Origin: Paraburkholderia antibiotica
Lineage (GTDB): Bacteria > Pseudomonadota > Gammaproteobacteria > Burkholderiales > Burkholderiaceae
NCBI RefSeq assembly: GCF_012927125.1
Contig: NZ_JABBFZ010000014.1
Coordinates: 148,655 to 212,654 of the forward strand
Reading direction: 5' to 3'
Length of the DNA stretch: 64,000 nt
The notes under the pieces were generated by a model, which had not been told where the DNA came from, ran no database searches, and saw only the letters and a list, made by a program, of their open reading frames with translations. This document shows, piece after piece, positions 10,066-17,466 of the stretch. Both the position numbers and the translations under genes were made by a program. Position 1 is the stretch's first letter; each line of letters starts with the position of its first letter.

Positions 10066-10947
10066 ATGAACGAGTCAGACCATCGCGCTCGATACGAAAC
10101 GCGGCTCGCCCGCGTGCTCGACCATATCTACGATCACCTCGACGAACCGCTCGATATCGGACGGCTTGCGGAGATTGCGTGTCTGTCGCCGTATCACTGG
10201 CACCGGATTTATCAGGCGATGTACGGCGAGACGGTCGCGACGACGGTGCGGCGTTTACGACTGCATCGTGCGGCGGGTTTTCTTGCGAATAGCTCGATGC
10301 CGATTGCCGAGATCGCTGAGCGCTCGGGGTATAGCAGTTTGCAGTCTTTTTCGCGGACGTTTCGCGCGGTGTTCGGCGTGCCGCCGGCGCAGTATCGCAG
10401 GCAGGGCGCGCATAGCCGGTTCCGGCCGGCGCTTTCAGGAGACGATCAAATGTCGATGATGCGTGAAGTAACGATTCGTTCCGTGGAGCCGATGGAAGTG
10501 GTATCGGTCGATCATGTCGGGCCTTATATGCAAATCGGCAAGGCCTTCGATGCGTTGTTCGGCTGGCTGGGACAACACAATCTGCTGGCTGGGGAGATGC
10601 GGATGATCGGGCTGTTCTTCGATGATCCGAGCGTGGTCGAGGAGCAGAAGTTGAGGTCGAAGGCGGCGGTGTTGTTGCCGGGGCGGGTGATGGATGAGGT
10701 TCGAACGGCGGTGGCCGCTAACGGTGGGGTTTCGCTGACGCGTATACGCGGTGGCGAGTATGCGGTGTTGCGGCACGTCGGGCCGTATAGCGATATGCGG
10801 GCGGCCTATGAGTGGTTGTATGGGACGTGGCTCGTGCAGTCCGGACGGGAAGCGGCGGATGCGCCAGCGTTCGAGGAGTATTTGAATAACCCGAAGGAGA
10901 CGGCGCCCGCGGAGTTGGTTACGGAGATTTGTTTGCCGTTGGGGTGA
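10066..10947 (+). CDS. AraC-family regulator with GyrI-like effector domain
   Basis: Protein of 293 aa. Residues ~10-110 form two AraC helix-turn-helix motifs (LAEIACLSPYHWHRIYQ and IAEIAERSGYSSLQSFSRTF, ending FGVPPAQYRR). Residues ~125-293 form a GyrI-like (SBMC/BmrR-C type) small-molecule-binding domain with EVVSVDHVGPYMQIGKAF and YAVLRHVGPYSDMRAAYEWLYG. This Rob/SoxS-like architecture binds hydrophobic or cationic compounds and usually activates efflux or detoxification genes. The target here is unknown: the nearest genes are eutBC and rtcR. Start 10066 gives the common MNESDHRARYE N-terminus. Confidence 0.88.
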   Translation: MNESDHRARYETRLARVLDHIYDHLDEPLDIGRLAEIACLSPYHWHRIYQAMYGETVATTVRRLRLHRAAGFLANSSMPIAEIAERSGYSSLQSFSRTFRAVFGVPPAQYRRQGAHSRFRPALSGDDQMSMMREVTIRSVEPMEVVSVDHVGPYMQIGKAFDALFGWLGQHNLLAGEMRMIGLFFDDPSVVEEQKLRSKAAVLLPGRVMDEVRTAVAANGGVSLTRIRGGEYAVLRHVGPYSDMRAAYEWLYGTWLVQSGREAADAPAFEEYLNNPKETAPAELVTEICLPLG

Positions 10948-11064
10948 GGTGGGGGGCGTGGTTGTAGAAGTGTTTGGCTGCTGCCTTTTGCTTTCTTGCT
11001 TCTGCTTGCCGTGAGGTTGCGGTCGTCGTGTGCGTATACGTTGCGCGGACTTTCGCCTGCTCCT

Positions 11065-11320
11065 CTGGTTTTTATAGTCTTTGTATATGTATACGTAGTA
11101 ATAGTTAACAAGCAACGCATTCCGCTGTGGATAACTTCGAAGTTCGTTTACAGATCAACGCGCTGCGGAATCGATAACCCTTGGGAGCGCACGCGGACAG
11201 GTTAACGGAGCTCGGGAGAATTTTTGGGCGGCCGGTTAACGTCGTGCGCTTATCAAGGTTTCGCCCACAACGTGTTCCGGGGTTTTTACAAAAGTTGTCC
11301 AGAGGGGGATGTGGATAAGT
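11065..11320. other. Candidate DnaA-box cluster with AT-rich element (possible replication origin)
   Basis: In a 450-bp gene-free gap, two perfect DnaA boxes TGTGGATAA (reverse of TTATCCACA) occur at 11126-11134 and 11310-11318. A 7/9 match TTGTCCAGA is at 11295-11303 and weaker TTATC-starting sites lie near 11173 and 11250. Just upstream, about 11068-11115 is a strongly AT-rich run in otherwise ~65% GC DNA, resembling a DNA-unwinding element. GTTAAC occurs three times (about 11104, 11201, 11235). This layout fits an oriC, but location 18-20 kb from dnaA means it is only a candidate. Confidence 0.4.
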
Positions 11321-11401
11321 TGGGAAGTCAACTCAGCCAGATCTTTACGTGTAATCGGCGCGGCCTCTTCGGGGACACCGTCCGCACTCTCCAAGATTTC
11401 C

Positions 11402-13021
11402 TCAAATCATCGCCTGTTTCACCTTCTCCCAATCCAACCCAAACCTCGCCAAATACTTTCTCAACCTATCCGCATCATTTGGCTGTTTTTTACTCCGCCG
11501 TGACACAGCAAACAGTACACGCCCGGCTTCCGACAAATTTACGGCCGTACGACAAACCTCTAACACTCGTTCAAGCAGCACCCGGTCGAACATATCGAGT
11601 TCGTCAGCTGCGGCCCCTAACACCACGGAGACTAAATCGCTCTTCGCGCCCTTCGCGCCCTTCGCGTCTGCTCCGCCCCACGTCCACTCCAGTCTTTCCA
11701 CCTCCTGCGCGACAATTCCTTCAGTAATTCTCCCCGCATCCGCCAAGGTCGCCATCCGCGTCACAGATGCCGAAAGCTCACGGAAATTACCCGTCCATGC
11801 CGCACGTGCGGACGTCGCAAACGCCAGATACCGCCGCTTCGCCTCGACGTTGAATCTCACCTGTTCTCCCTGCTCATGACCGAACCGATCAAGTTCGAAA
11901 TCAAGGTTGGGCTCGATATCCTCTCTCCGCTCTGCAAGCCCCGGGAGCTCATACGTCCACAAATTGATTCGTGCATACAGGTCCTCACGAAACGTCCCGG
12001 CTGCAACCATCTGACGCAAATCGCGGTGAGTGCCCGCGATCAACTCGAAATCGCTCGTCACCTCGACATCCGCACCGACTGGAAAAAAGCGCTTCTCCTC
12101 GATCGCCTTCAGAAGCATTGCCTGTTCATCCAGGCCAAGTTCGCCTATTTCGTCGAGAAACAGCAAACCTCCATCCGCCGCGCGTAGCAACCCTGCACGC
12201 GCGGTCTGCGCACCGGTAAATGCGCCCTTCACGTGTCCAAACAGCGTCGACATCGCTGCATCGCCACGCAGGGTTGCACAGTTGACCTCGATGAACGGTC
12301 CCGCCAGTCGATGCCGCCCGCGCTTGAGCTCATACACGCGCTTCGCAAGAAACGACTTGCCCGCACCGGTCGGCCCAACCAGCAGCATCGGCGCACGCGA
12401 GCGCACCGCCACGCGTTCCAGTTGCTCGATCAGTGCATTGAAACGTGCATTGCGCGTCGCAATACCCGCTTTCAGAAACGACACCGTATCGTCGCGCTCT
12501 CGCGTAAAACGCTGCGCGATCCGGTTATAGCGCGACAGGTCGAGATCGATCACCGAGAGCTTGCCGGGCCCGCTCGGCCCTTCATCGGTTTGCGGCGGCG
12601 GCGCTGTCTGCACAAGCCGGGCGGGCAGATAGCGCGCCTCCGCGAGCAGGAACCAGCAGATCTGCGCGACGTGCGTGCCGGTCGTGATGTGAATCAGGTA
12701 ATCCTCGTGGTCAAGGTCGAACGGATACGCACGAGCGTAGTCGTGCAGCGTTGCGTAGACCTCCTCGAAATCCCACGGGTCGCGAATCGTTAATGGCGTG
12801 AGCCGCACCTCGGTATGCGGCGATGTGCGCGATAGATCATCCTTCACGCGATTCGCAAGCCGATCGAAGTCCGGCGAATGCAGCAGTTCGAGCCGGTCGA
12901 TCGGTAACTCCGGCTGGGCGCACAGCGAAATGGTTGGCCGCCACTTTTGCCAGCGACGCGGCGCGCGGCCACCCTGATCGAGCACGGTGCCTAGAAAACC
13001 GATCGCAACTGTCTTCCGCAT
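11402..13021 (-). CDS. rtcR: RtcR, sigma-54-dependent activator of RNA repair genes
   Basis: Bacterial enhancer-binding protein of 539 aa. Residues 1-~180 are the CARF-type sensor domain, which in other bacteria responds to RNA fragments with 2',3'-cyclic phosphate ends; IHITTGTHVAQICWFLL is its nucleotide-binding-type motif. The AAA+ domain (~185-430) has Walker A GPTGAGKS, the sigma-54 contact loop GAFTGA, Walker B LLFLDEIGEL and the R-finger region. A Fis-like HTH lies at the end (VNLSEAGRVLF...DADRLRKYL). I chose MRKTVAIGFLGT (13021), the conserved start, over a longer frame at 13051. It is divergent from a matching sigma-54 promoter, so it should control slipin-rtcB and the leader RNAs. 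Confidence 0.93.
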   Translation of the reverse strand: MRKTVAIGFLGTVLDQGGRAPRRWQKWRPTISLCAQPELPIDRLELLHSPDFDRLANRVKDDLSRTSPHTEVRLTPLTIRDPWDFEEVYATLHDYARAYPFDLDHEDYLIHITTGTHVAQICWFLLAEARYLPARLVQTAPPPQTDEGPSGPGKLSVIDLDLSRYNRIAQRFTRERDDTVSFLKAGIATRNARFNALIEQLERVAVRSRAPMLLVGPTGAGKSFLAKRVYELKRGRHRLAGPFIEVNCATLRGDAAMSTLFGHVKGAFTGAQTARAGLLRAADGGLLFLDEIGELGLDEQAMLLKAIEEKRFFPVGADVEVTSDFELIAGTHRDLRQMVAAGTFREDLYARINLWTYELPGLAERREDIEPNLDFELDRFGHEQGEQVRFNVEAKRRYLAFATSARAAWTGNFRELSASVTRMATLADAGRITEGIVAQEVERLEWTWGGADAKGAKGAKSDLVSVVLGAAADELDMFDRVLLERVLEVCRTAVNLSEAGRVLFAVSRRSKKQPNDADRLRKYLARFGLDWEKVKQAMI

Positions 13022-13167
13022 ATTTATCCAAAAAAATAAAAGACGATCCAATTATATCGATTTGGCCCACTTTCTGAGCATCTCATTAAGCAATCTTAAA
13101 TTTTAGATAGAGAAATTTCTTTTTAAATTCAATATGTTGATGATTTTTTCCGTGAACTGACCCAGCG

Positions 13168-13184
13168 CTGGCACGTTAGTCGCT
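13168..13184 (+). promoter_or_regulatory. Sigma-54 (-24/-12) promoter of the RNA-repair operon
   Basis: CTGGCACG followed by TCGCT matches the sigma-54 consensus. GG (13170-13171) and GC (13182-13183) are exactly 12 bp apart. The expected start of transcription is about 13194-13196. The AT-rich 13022-13167 stretch between rtcR and this promoter is where RtcR enhancer sites and an IHF site would be expected. Confidence 0.82.
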
Positions 13185-13194
13185 AGATATACCG

Positions 13195-13289
13195 CAGCCG
13201 GACGTCCCTCTGACCCACGAGCCAAGGTTCACAACCTTGCTGGTGCGCCGCCGCCGAACTCTGTTCGTCGCGACTGCGTATGCCGCCAT
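13195..13289 (+). ncRNA. 5' part of RtcR-regulated leader with hairpins
   Basis: This stretch begins just after the predicted sigma-54 start. It holds a perfect 7-bp hairpin CAAGGTT-CAC-AACCTTG (13223-13239) and a 5-bp hairpin CGAAC-TCT-GTTCG (13255-13267). It has no coding potential with a ribosome site and leads directly into the first tRNA-like element. Confidence 0.45.
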
Positions 13290-13359
13290 GGACAAAAGAT
13301 GGCTACAAGGGGCGCGCCTGGAGCGCCATGTCCAGGTTCGATTCCTGGAGCGTCCACCA
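13290..13359 (+). ncRNA. tRNA-like element 1 in the rtc leader
   Basis: The 3' half has exact tRNA geometry: a 5-bp stem GGCGC/GCGCC (13311-13327) with a 7-nt loop GCCTGGA, a 4-nt variable region, and a T-arm CCAGG-TTCGATT-CCTGG (13332-13348). It ends GTCC-A-CCA (13352-13359) with an encoded CCA. The 5' end GGAC (13290-13293) pairs with GTCC, giving only 4 acceptor pairs. The D-arm is not canonical; an alternative hairpin GCCAT/ATGGC (13285-13303) competes. The anticodon-loop position 33 is C, not U. It is probably not a decoding tRNA but a tRNA mimic. Confidence 0.7.
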
Positions 13360-13360
13360 C

Positions 13361-13432
13361 TGTTCGAAAAACTCATCTGGTTGAGGCTGCCGGTGAAAAC
13401 CAGCGGTTGCGGGTTCGAATCCCGCGCGAGCA
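13361..13432 (+). ncRNA. tRNA-like element 2 in the rtc leader (Y-RNA-like module)
   Basis: The acceptor-like stem TGTTCG/CGAGCA (13361-13366 with 13427-13432) has 6 pairs including one G-U. The D-arm CTC-ATCTGGTT-GAG (13372-13385) carries the GG of tRNA D-loops. The T-arm GCGGG-TTCGAAT-CCCGC (13409-13425) is canonical. The anticodon arm is replaced by a bulged hairpin capped by a GAAA tetraloop (13386-13404). There is no CCA. A tRNA core lacking an anticodon arm recalls the tRNA-like module of bacterial Y RNAs (YrlA), which are encoded in the rsr-yrlBA-rtcBA operon of Salmonella. That analogy is inference. Confidence 0.7.
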
Positions 13433-13696
13433 TTGTCCGCAAGGACAACAGCAGTACCCGCCGGCCCGGGCCGCAAGGCCCGCCGCGCGTCGGACCGGTC
13501 ACGGTGCCGCGCGAACGGCCGGGAGAACGAGTGGCATGCGCAAGCACGTGCGCCGACGCAAGGTAATAGGCAGTACAACCAGGCGTTGTTGAGTGTGCGA
13601 GTTCAATGCCCGCGTTCAGCCCGCCCGTTCGTGTCGCGCCCTGATCCGTGCGATGCGTGCGTGCCGGCGGTCATCAAGGAAAAAAAGGAAATAGAT
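13433..13696 (+). ncRNA. 3' part of rtc leader: GCAA-tetraloop hairpins and degenerate T-arm
   Basis: Two strong hairpins with GCAA tetraloops follow the tRNA-like elements: TTGTCC-GCAA-GGACAA (13433-13448) and CGGGCC-GCAA-GGCCCG (13467-13482). Further on, ACAAC-CAGGC-GTTGT (13575-13589) precedes a partly paired T-arm-like GCGAG-TTCAATG-CCCGC around 13596-13612, possibly a third, degraded tRNA-like unit. No supported CDS is present. A purine-rich ribosome site for the slipin gene lies near 13680-13690. Confidence 0.5.
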
Positions 13697-14836
13697 ATGT
13701 GGAAGCGTTATGTAGTGAAGAAGAACGAACGCGCACTGTTGATGAATGAAGGCGACTTCGTAAAGGTATTGGAACCGGGCGTGTTCCGTGCCTTTGATCC
13801 GTTCAATCGTCTGTCGGTGCAGGCTGCGAGTCTCAATGCGCCACTCGCGGACAAAGCGCTCGCTGATTATCTGCGTCACGACGCGCAGGACGTACTCGCG
13901 CAATACTTTGTCGCGATGGATCTTGCGGACGATGAAGCGGGTCTGCGCTACGAGAACGACGCACTCGTCGAAATCTTGCCGCCGGGCACGCGTCGGCTGT
14001 ACTGGACCGGCCTCGTCGAGCACCGGCTCGAGCGCGTCGATCTTGTGCAAGATCATGCATTGCCGGCGGCACTCACAAGACGGCTGACACAGCCGACGCT
14101 GCGCGCAAGCGCCGTGGCGGGCCTTGCAGGTGTTTTGATCGCTCAGGTACCGGCTTACCACGTTGGTGTGCTGAAAGTCGATGGCAAGATCGAGCAGTTG
14201 CTGGAAGCAGGACTGTCTGGTTTCTGGCGTTTCAACCGCGATGTGGCGGTCGAACTCGTCGATCTGCGACTGCAGGCACTCGAAGTTAGTGGGCAGGAAA
14301 TCCTGACGCGCGACAAAGTCGCGCTGCGGCTGAATCTGTCGGCGACCTGGTGCTATGCGGATGTGCTGCGCGCGTTCGGGCAACTGCAGAAACCCGTCGA
14401 CCATCTGTACCGCGAGTTGCAATTCGCGCTGCGCGCCGCCGTCGGCACGCGCACGCTGGATGAGTTGCTCGAAAACAAGCAGATGATCGACGACGTCGTG
14501 ATCGCACAGGTGCGCACGCGCCTTGCCGATTCAGGCATGGACGTGCGTAGCGTCGGCGTAAAGGACATCGTGCTGCCTGGAGAGATGAAGACGATCCTCG
14601 CTCAGGTGGTCGAAGCCGAGAAGGCTGCGCAGGCGAACGTGATCCGCCGCCGCGAAGAAACCGCGGCAACCCGTTCGCTGTTGAACACTGCAAAGGTGAT
14701 GGAAGAGAACCCGACCGCACTGCGCCTGAAGGAACTGGAAACGCTTGAGCGCGTCGCGGAACGGATCGACCGCATCTCGGTGTTCGGCGGTCTGGACCAG
14801 GTACTGAATGGCCTTGTGAGCATCAAGGCGACGTAA
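13697..14836 (+). CDS. Slipin/SPFH-domain protein of the RNA-repair operon
   Basis: 379-aa band-7 (stomatin/prohibitin/flotillin) family protein. A short N-terminal segment (MWKRYVVKKNERALLMNEG) is followed by a beta-rich region. The only hydrophobic patch is ~AVAGLAGVLIAQVP near residue 140. The SPFH core then has VELVDLRLQALEVSGQEILTRDK, LRLNLSATW and RSVGVKDIVLPGEM, and an Ala/Glu-rich coiled coil (VVEAEKAAQANVIRRREE) ends the protein. Such slipins recur in RtcR-controlled operons; they may place RtcB on membranes, but the function there is not established. The true start is 13697 with AAGGA upstream, not the longer open frame that reads through the leader RNA. Confidence 0.88.
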   Translation: MWKRYVVKKNERALLMNEGDFVKVLEPGVFRAFDPFNRLSVQAASLNAPLADKALADYLRHDAQDVLAQYFVAMDLADDEAGLRYENDALVEILPPGTRRLYWTGLVEHRLERVDLVQDHALPAALTRRLTQPTLRASAVAGLAGVLIAQVPAYHVGVLKVDGKIEQLLEAGLSGFWRFNRDVAVELVDLRLQALEVSGQEILTRDKVALRLNLSATWCYADVLRAFGQLQKPVDHLYRELQFALRAAVGTRTLDELLENKQMIDDVVIAQVRTRLADSGMDVRSVGVKDIVLPGEMKTILAQVVEAEKAAQANVIRRREETAATRSLLNTAKVMEENPTALRLKELETLERVAERIDRISVFGGLDQVLNGLVSIKAT

Positions 14837-14903
14837 TAAACGCTTGCGATGCGATACGACGTGTTAGCGCCGCATCGCAGGCATGACGAAATTGGGTGAA
14901 GCA

Positions 14904-16127
14904 ATGAATGAACTGGATTATCAGGTGATGGAACTGGCGCACGGCAAGCCAGTGAAGATGTGGACCAACGGCGTCGCCGTCGAGGACGACGCTCGCACAC
15001 AGCTGTGCAATACCGCGCAGATGCCGTTTATTTTCAAGCACGTCGCGGTGATGCCGGACGTGCACCTTGGCAAAGGCTCGACGATCGGCAGCGTAATTCC
15101 GACGCAGGGCGCGATTATTCCGGCGGCGGTCGGTGTCGATATCGGCTGCGGCATGATGGCCGCGCGTACGACGCTCACCGCCTCGGATCTGCCGGACTCA
15201 CTCGCGGGTCTGCGTAGCGCGATTGAACGGGCAGTGCCGCATGGCCGTGCGCCCGGGCGACGCGATCCGGGTGCGTGGGGCAATCGCGCGCCGGCAGCGG
15301 TCGATGCCACGTGGAAGTCGCTACAACCGGGCTTCAAACAGATCGTCGACAAGTATCCGAAGCTGGAGAAGACGAACCACTATGCGCATCTCGGCACGCT
15401 TGGAACGGGCAATCACTTCATTGAAGTGTGTCTGGATGATACCGACAGCGTGTGGTTCATGTTGCATAGCGGATCACGCGGCGTCGGCAATGCAATCGGC
15501 AGTCTGTTTATCGAGCTCGCGCAGAACGATATGCGTCAGCACATCGCAAATCTGCCGGACCGCAATCTCGCGTATTTCAGCGAGGGCAGCCAGCATTTCG
15601 ACGATTACGTCGAGGCAGTCGGTTGGGCGCAAGATTTCGCACGCCGTAATCGTCAGGTGATGATGGACGCGGTGATCAGTGCGGCGCGTGCCGTAATCGG
15701 CAAACCGTTCGGCGTCGATGAACACGCGGTGAATTGCCATCACAACTATGTGCAGAAGGAACGTCACTTCGGTGAAGACATTTTTGTGACTCGCAAAGGC
15801 GCGGTGTCAGCACAGAAGGGTGAACTCGGGATCATTCCGGGTTCGATGGGCGCGAAAAGCTTCATCGTGCGCGGGCTCGGCAATTCGGAGAGTTTTTGCT
15901 CGTGCAGTCACGGCGCCGGTCGGACGATGAGCCGTACGGAAGCCAGGCGCCGCTTCACGGTTGACGATCAGGTGAAGGCGACGCAAGGCGTGGAGTGCCG
16001 GAAGGACATAGGTGTCGTCGACGAAATCCCGATGGCCTACAAGGACATCGACATGGTGATGGCGGCACAGCGAAGTCTCGTCGAAGTGGTGCACACACTG
16101 CGTCAGGTGGTGTGCGTGAAAGGATAG
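14904..16127 (+). CDS. rtcB: RNA-splicing ligase RtcB
   Basis: GTP/Mn-dependent ligase that joins 2',3'-cyclic- or 3'-phosphate RNA ends to 5'-OH ends, repairing tRNAs cut by ribotoxins. 407 aa from MNELDYQVME, matching the ~408 aa of E. coli RtcB; an ATG at 14883 would add 7 residues. Metal and catalytic motifs are intact: MPDVHLGKGSTIGSV, VGVDIGCGM (metal Cys), GTGNHFIEV, HSGSRGVGN, NCHHNY and the guanylylated-His motif CSHGAGR. It lies 67 nt after the slipin gene in the sigma-54 operon. The cyclase partner RtcA is not found downstream, where an IS element interrupts the region. Confidence 0.95.
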   Translation: MNELDYQVMELAHGKPVKMWTNGVAVEDDARTQLCNTAQMPFIFKHVAVMPDVHLGKGSTIGSVIPTQGAIIPAAVGVDIGCGMMAARTTLTASDLPDSLAGLRSAIERAVPHGRAPGRRDPGAWGNRAPAAVDATWKSLQPGFKQIVDKYPKLEKTNHYAHLGTLGTGNHFIEVCLDDTDSVWFMLHSGSRGVGNAIGSLFIELAQNDMRQHIANLPDRNLAYFSEGSQHFDDYVEAVGWAQDFARRNRQVMMDAVISAARAVIGKPFGVDEHAVNCHHNYVQKERHFGEDIFVTRKGAVSAQKGELGIIPGSMGAKSFIVRGLGNSESFCSCSHGAGRTMSRTEARRRFTVDDQVKATQGVECRKDIGVVDEIPMAYKDIDMVMAAQRSLVEVVHTLRQVVCVKG

Positions 16128-16168
16128 CGCGGCGGATGGCCGGCCGCCGTGCGCAAAAGACAGGAAAT

Positions 16169-16331
16169 ATGATGAAACGGGAGAAGGAACTCATGATGGT
16201 GCGCAGCGCGCATCCGGTCGAGTCGGCCATGCGCGAGCGAGTACTCGATCAACATCGTGGTCAGTTCAACTTCACGGTGGATTCATCAAATAGTGTAGTG
16301 GTCAACTCATCCCGGACACTACGTTAAGTTT
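16169..16331 (+). pseudogene. Small reading frame after rtcB, interrupted by an IS insertion
   Basis: An ATG at 16169 with AGGA upstream opens a frame beginning MMKREKELMMVRS and continuing RERVLDQHRGQFNFTVDSSN before entering the IS end. With the IS and one TAG copy removed, it would read only four residues further (SDH then stop). It could therefore be an intact ~44-codon peptide gene hit near its stop, or the 5' stub of a longer operon gene whose remainder has been lost. No family is recognised. Confidence 0.4.
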
Positions 16332-17125
16332 TTCTTCCGCAACGGCGGGTGCCAGTCCGTCATTGAACTGATGCGGCCGTATCCAGTTGTACCGATGCAT
16401 CAGGTAATGGCTGATATCCCGATGCGCTTCCTGCGCCGACATGTAACCCACTGACGGCAGCCATTCCGTCTTGAAGCTGCGGAACAGCCGTTCCATCGGG
16501 GAGTTATCCCAACAGTTTCCACGACGGCTCATGCTCTGCGGTATCCGATAGCGCCACAGTCGCTGACGGAATTTCCGGCTTGCGTATTGACCACCCTGAT
16601 CGGAATGAAACAATAATTCTTGCGGCCTGCCGCGCTGCTCGTAGGCCATCTCCAGCGCCTGCACGACCAGGGCGGCATCGGCGCGTGCCGAGAACGCCCA
16701 GCCAACAACCCGCCGCGTGAACAGATCGAGCACAACGGCCAGATAATGCCAACGGCCTTGCGCCCAGACGTACGTGATATCACCGCACCAGACCTGATTA
16801 GGCGCACCCACCTCGAACTGCCGATTGAGATGATTTGGGATATCGATCCGCTCGACCGTGGCCTGCTTGTAGGCGTGGCTGCCGGGCTGCTTGCAGATCA
16901 CAACCCCAGCTCGTCCATCAAGCGGCTGACCTTGAAGCGGCCAATCGCCGTACCTTCCTCGCGCATCATGCCCATGATGCTGCGACTGCCCGCAGCGCTT
17001 CGACTTTCGACGAACAGTTCATGCACCCGGCTACGCAATTGCATACGCTCGGCATCAACGCGCCGCGCACGCTCCCGATACGCATACAGGCAGGACCGCG
17101 ATACGTCGAAAACCGCGCAGATCAA
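16302..17125 (-). pseudogene. IS3-family transposase OrfB, split by a frameshift
   Basis: The DDE integrase portion (16302-16901) has the catalytic triad: Asp in WCGDITYVW, Asp in LLFHSDQGGQY and Glu in DNSPMERLFRSFKTEW. The N-terminal portion (16898-17125, HTH_21-like, SIMGMMREEGTAIGRFKVSRL) ends LMDELGL then stops, and the continuation ICKQPGSHAYK is in another frame. The two frames meet at GTGA around 16898-16901. In related transposases this junction is continuous, so a small indel has broken orfB unless it is a sequencing error. IS3 programmed frameshifting occurs between orfA and orfB, not here. Confidence 0.75.
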
Positions 17126-17157
17126 TTCGACCGATTCGCTTGCACCGATCTGGTCGA

Positions 17158-17466
17158 TTACTTCGTACGTTCGATGCCTTCTGACATCAAGAGCGCGGTA
17201 GCCTTTTTTAAAATGGCCTTCTCGCGCTCGAGGCGTTCGATACGCGCCTCAAGTTCCTGGATGCGTTGCTGATCCGGCGTGATTGCCTTGCCCTGCGGGG
17301 TGATGCCATTACGTTCAAGTTGAAGCTGCTGCACCCAGCGACGCAGCACCGTCTCGCCCACGCCGACCGAGCGACTCGCTTCCATATGGTTATAGCCCTG
17401 GTCGAGCACCAGACACGCAGCTTGCTGCTTGAACTCCGGGGAAAACGTACGACGTTGCTTGCTCAT
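17158..17466 (-). CDS. IS3-family transposase OrfA
   Basis: About 102 aa from MSKQRRTFSPEF. HTH_Tnp_1 helix-turn-helix: TFSPEFKQQAACLVLDQGY, then ASRSVGVGETVLRRWVQQ. A leucine-zipper-like coiled coil follows (IQELEARIERLEREKAILKKA). It binds the IS ends and dimerises. The end KGIERTK region overlaps the expected -1 frameshift window with orfB. An upstream in-frame start at 17490 is less typical. Confidence 0.85.
   Translation of the reverse strand: MSKQRRTFSPEFKQQAACLVLDQGYNHMEASRSVGVGETVLRRWVQQLQLERNGITPQGKAITPDQQRIQELEARIERLEREKAILKKATALLMSEGIERTK

Noticed and set aside
13290..13359. A functional tRNA gene in the rtc leader
   Set aside because: The acceptor stem has only 4 pairs, the D-arm is absent or competing with another hairpin, and position 33 of the anticodon-like loop is not U. 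Treated as a tRNA mimic.
13433..13696. Coding start of a longer slipin reading frame (upstream ATG at 13433)
   Set aside because: The extension reads through structured leader RNA, is Arg/Pro-rich, and the conserved N-terminus with a ribosome site begins at 13697.
16898..16901. Programmed ribosomal frameshift within the IS transposase
   Set aside because: In IS3 elements the programmed shift is between orfA and orfB; there is no slippery A-rich heptamer here, so a mutation or sequencing error is more likely.
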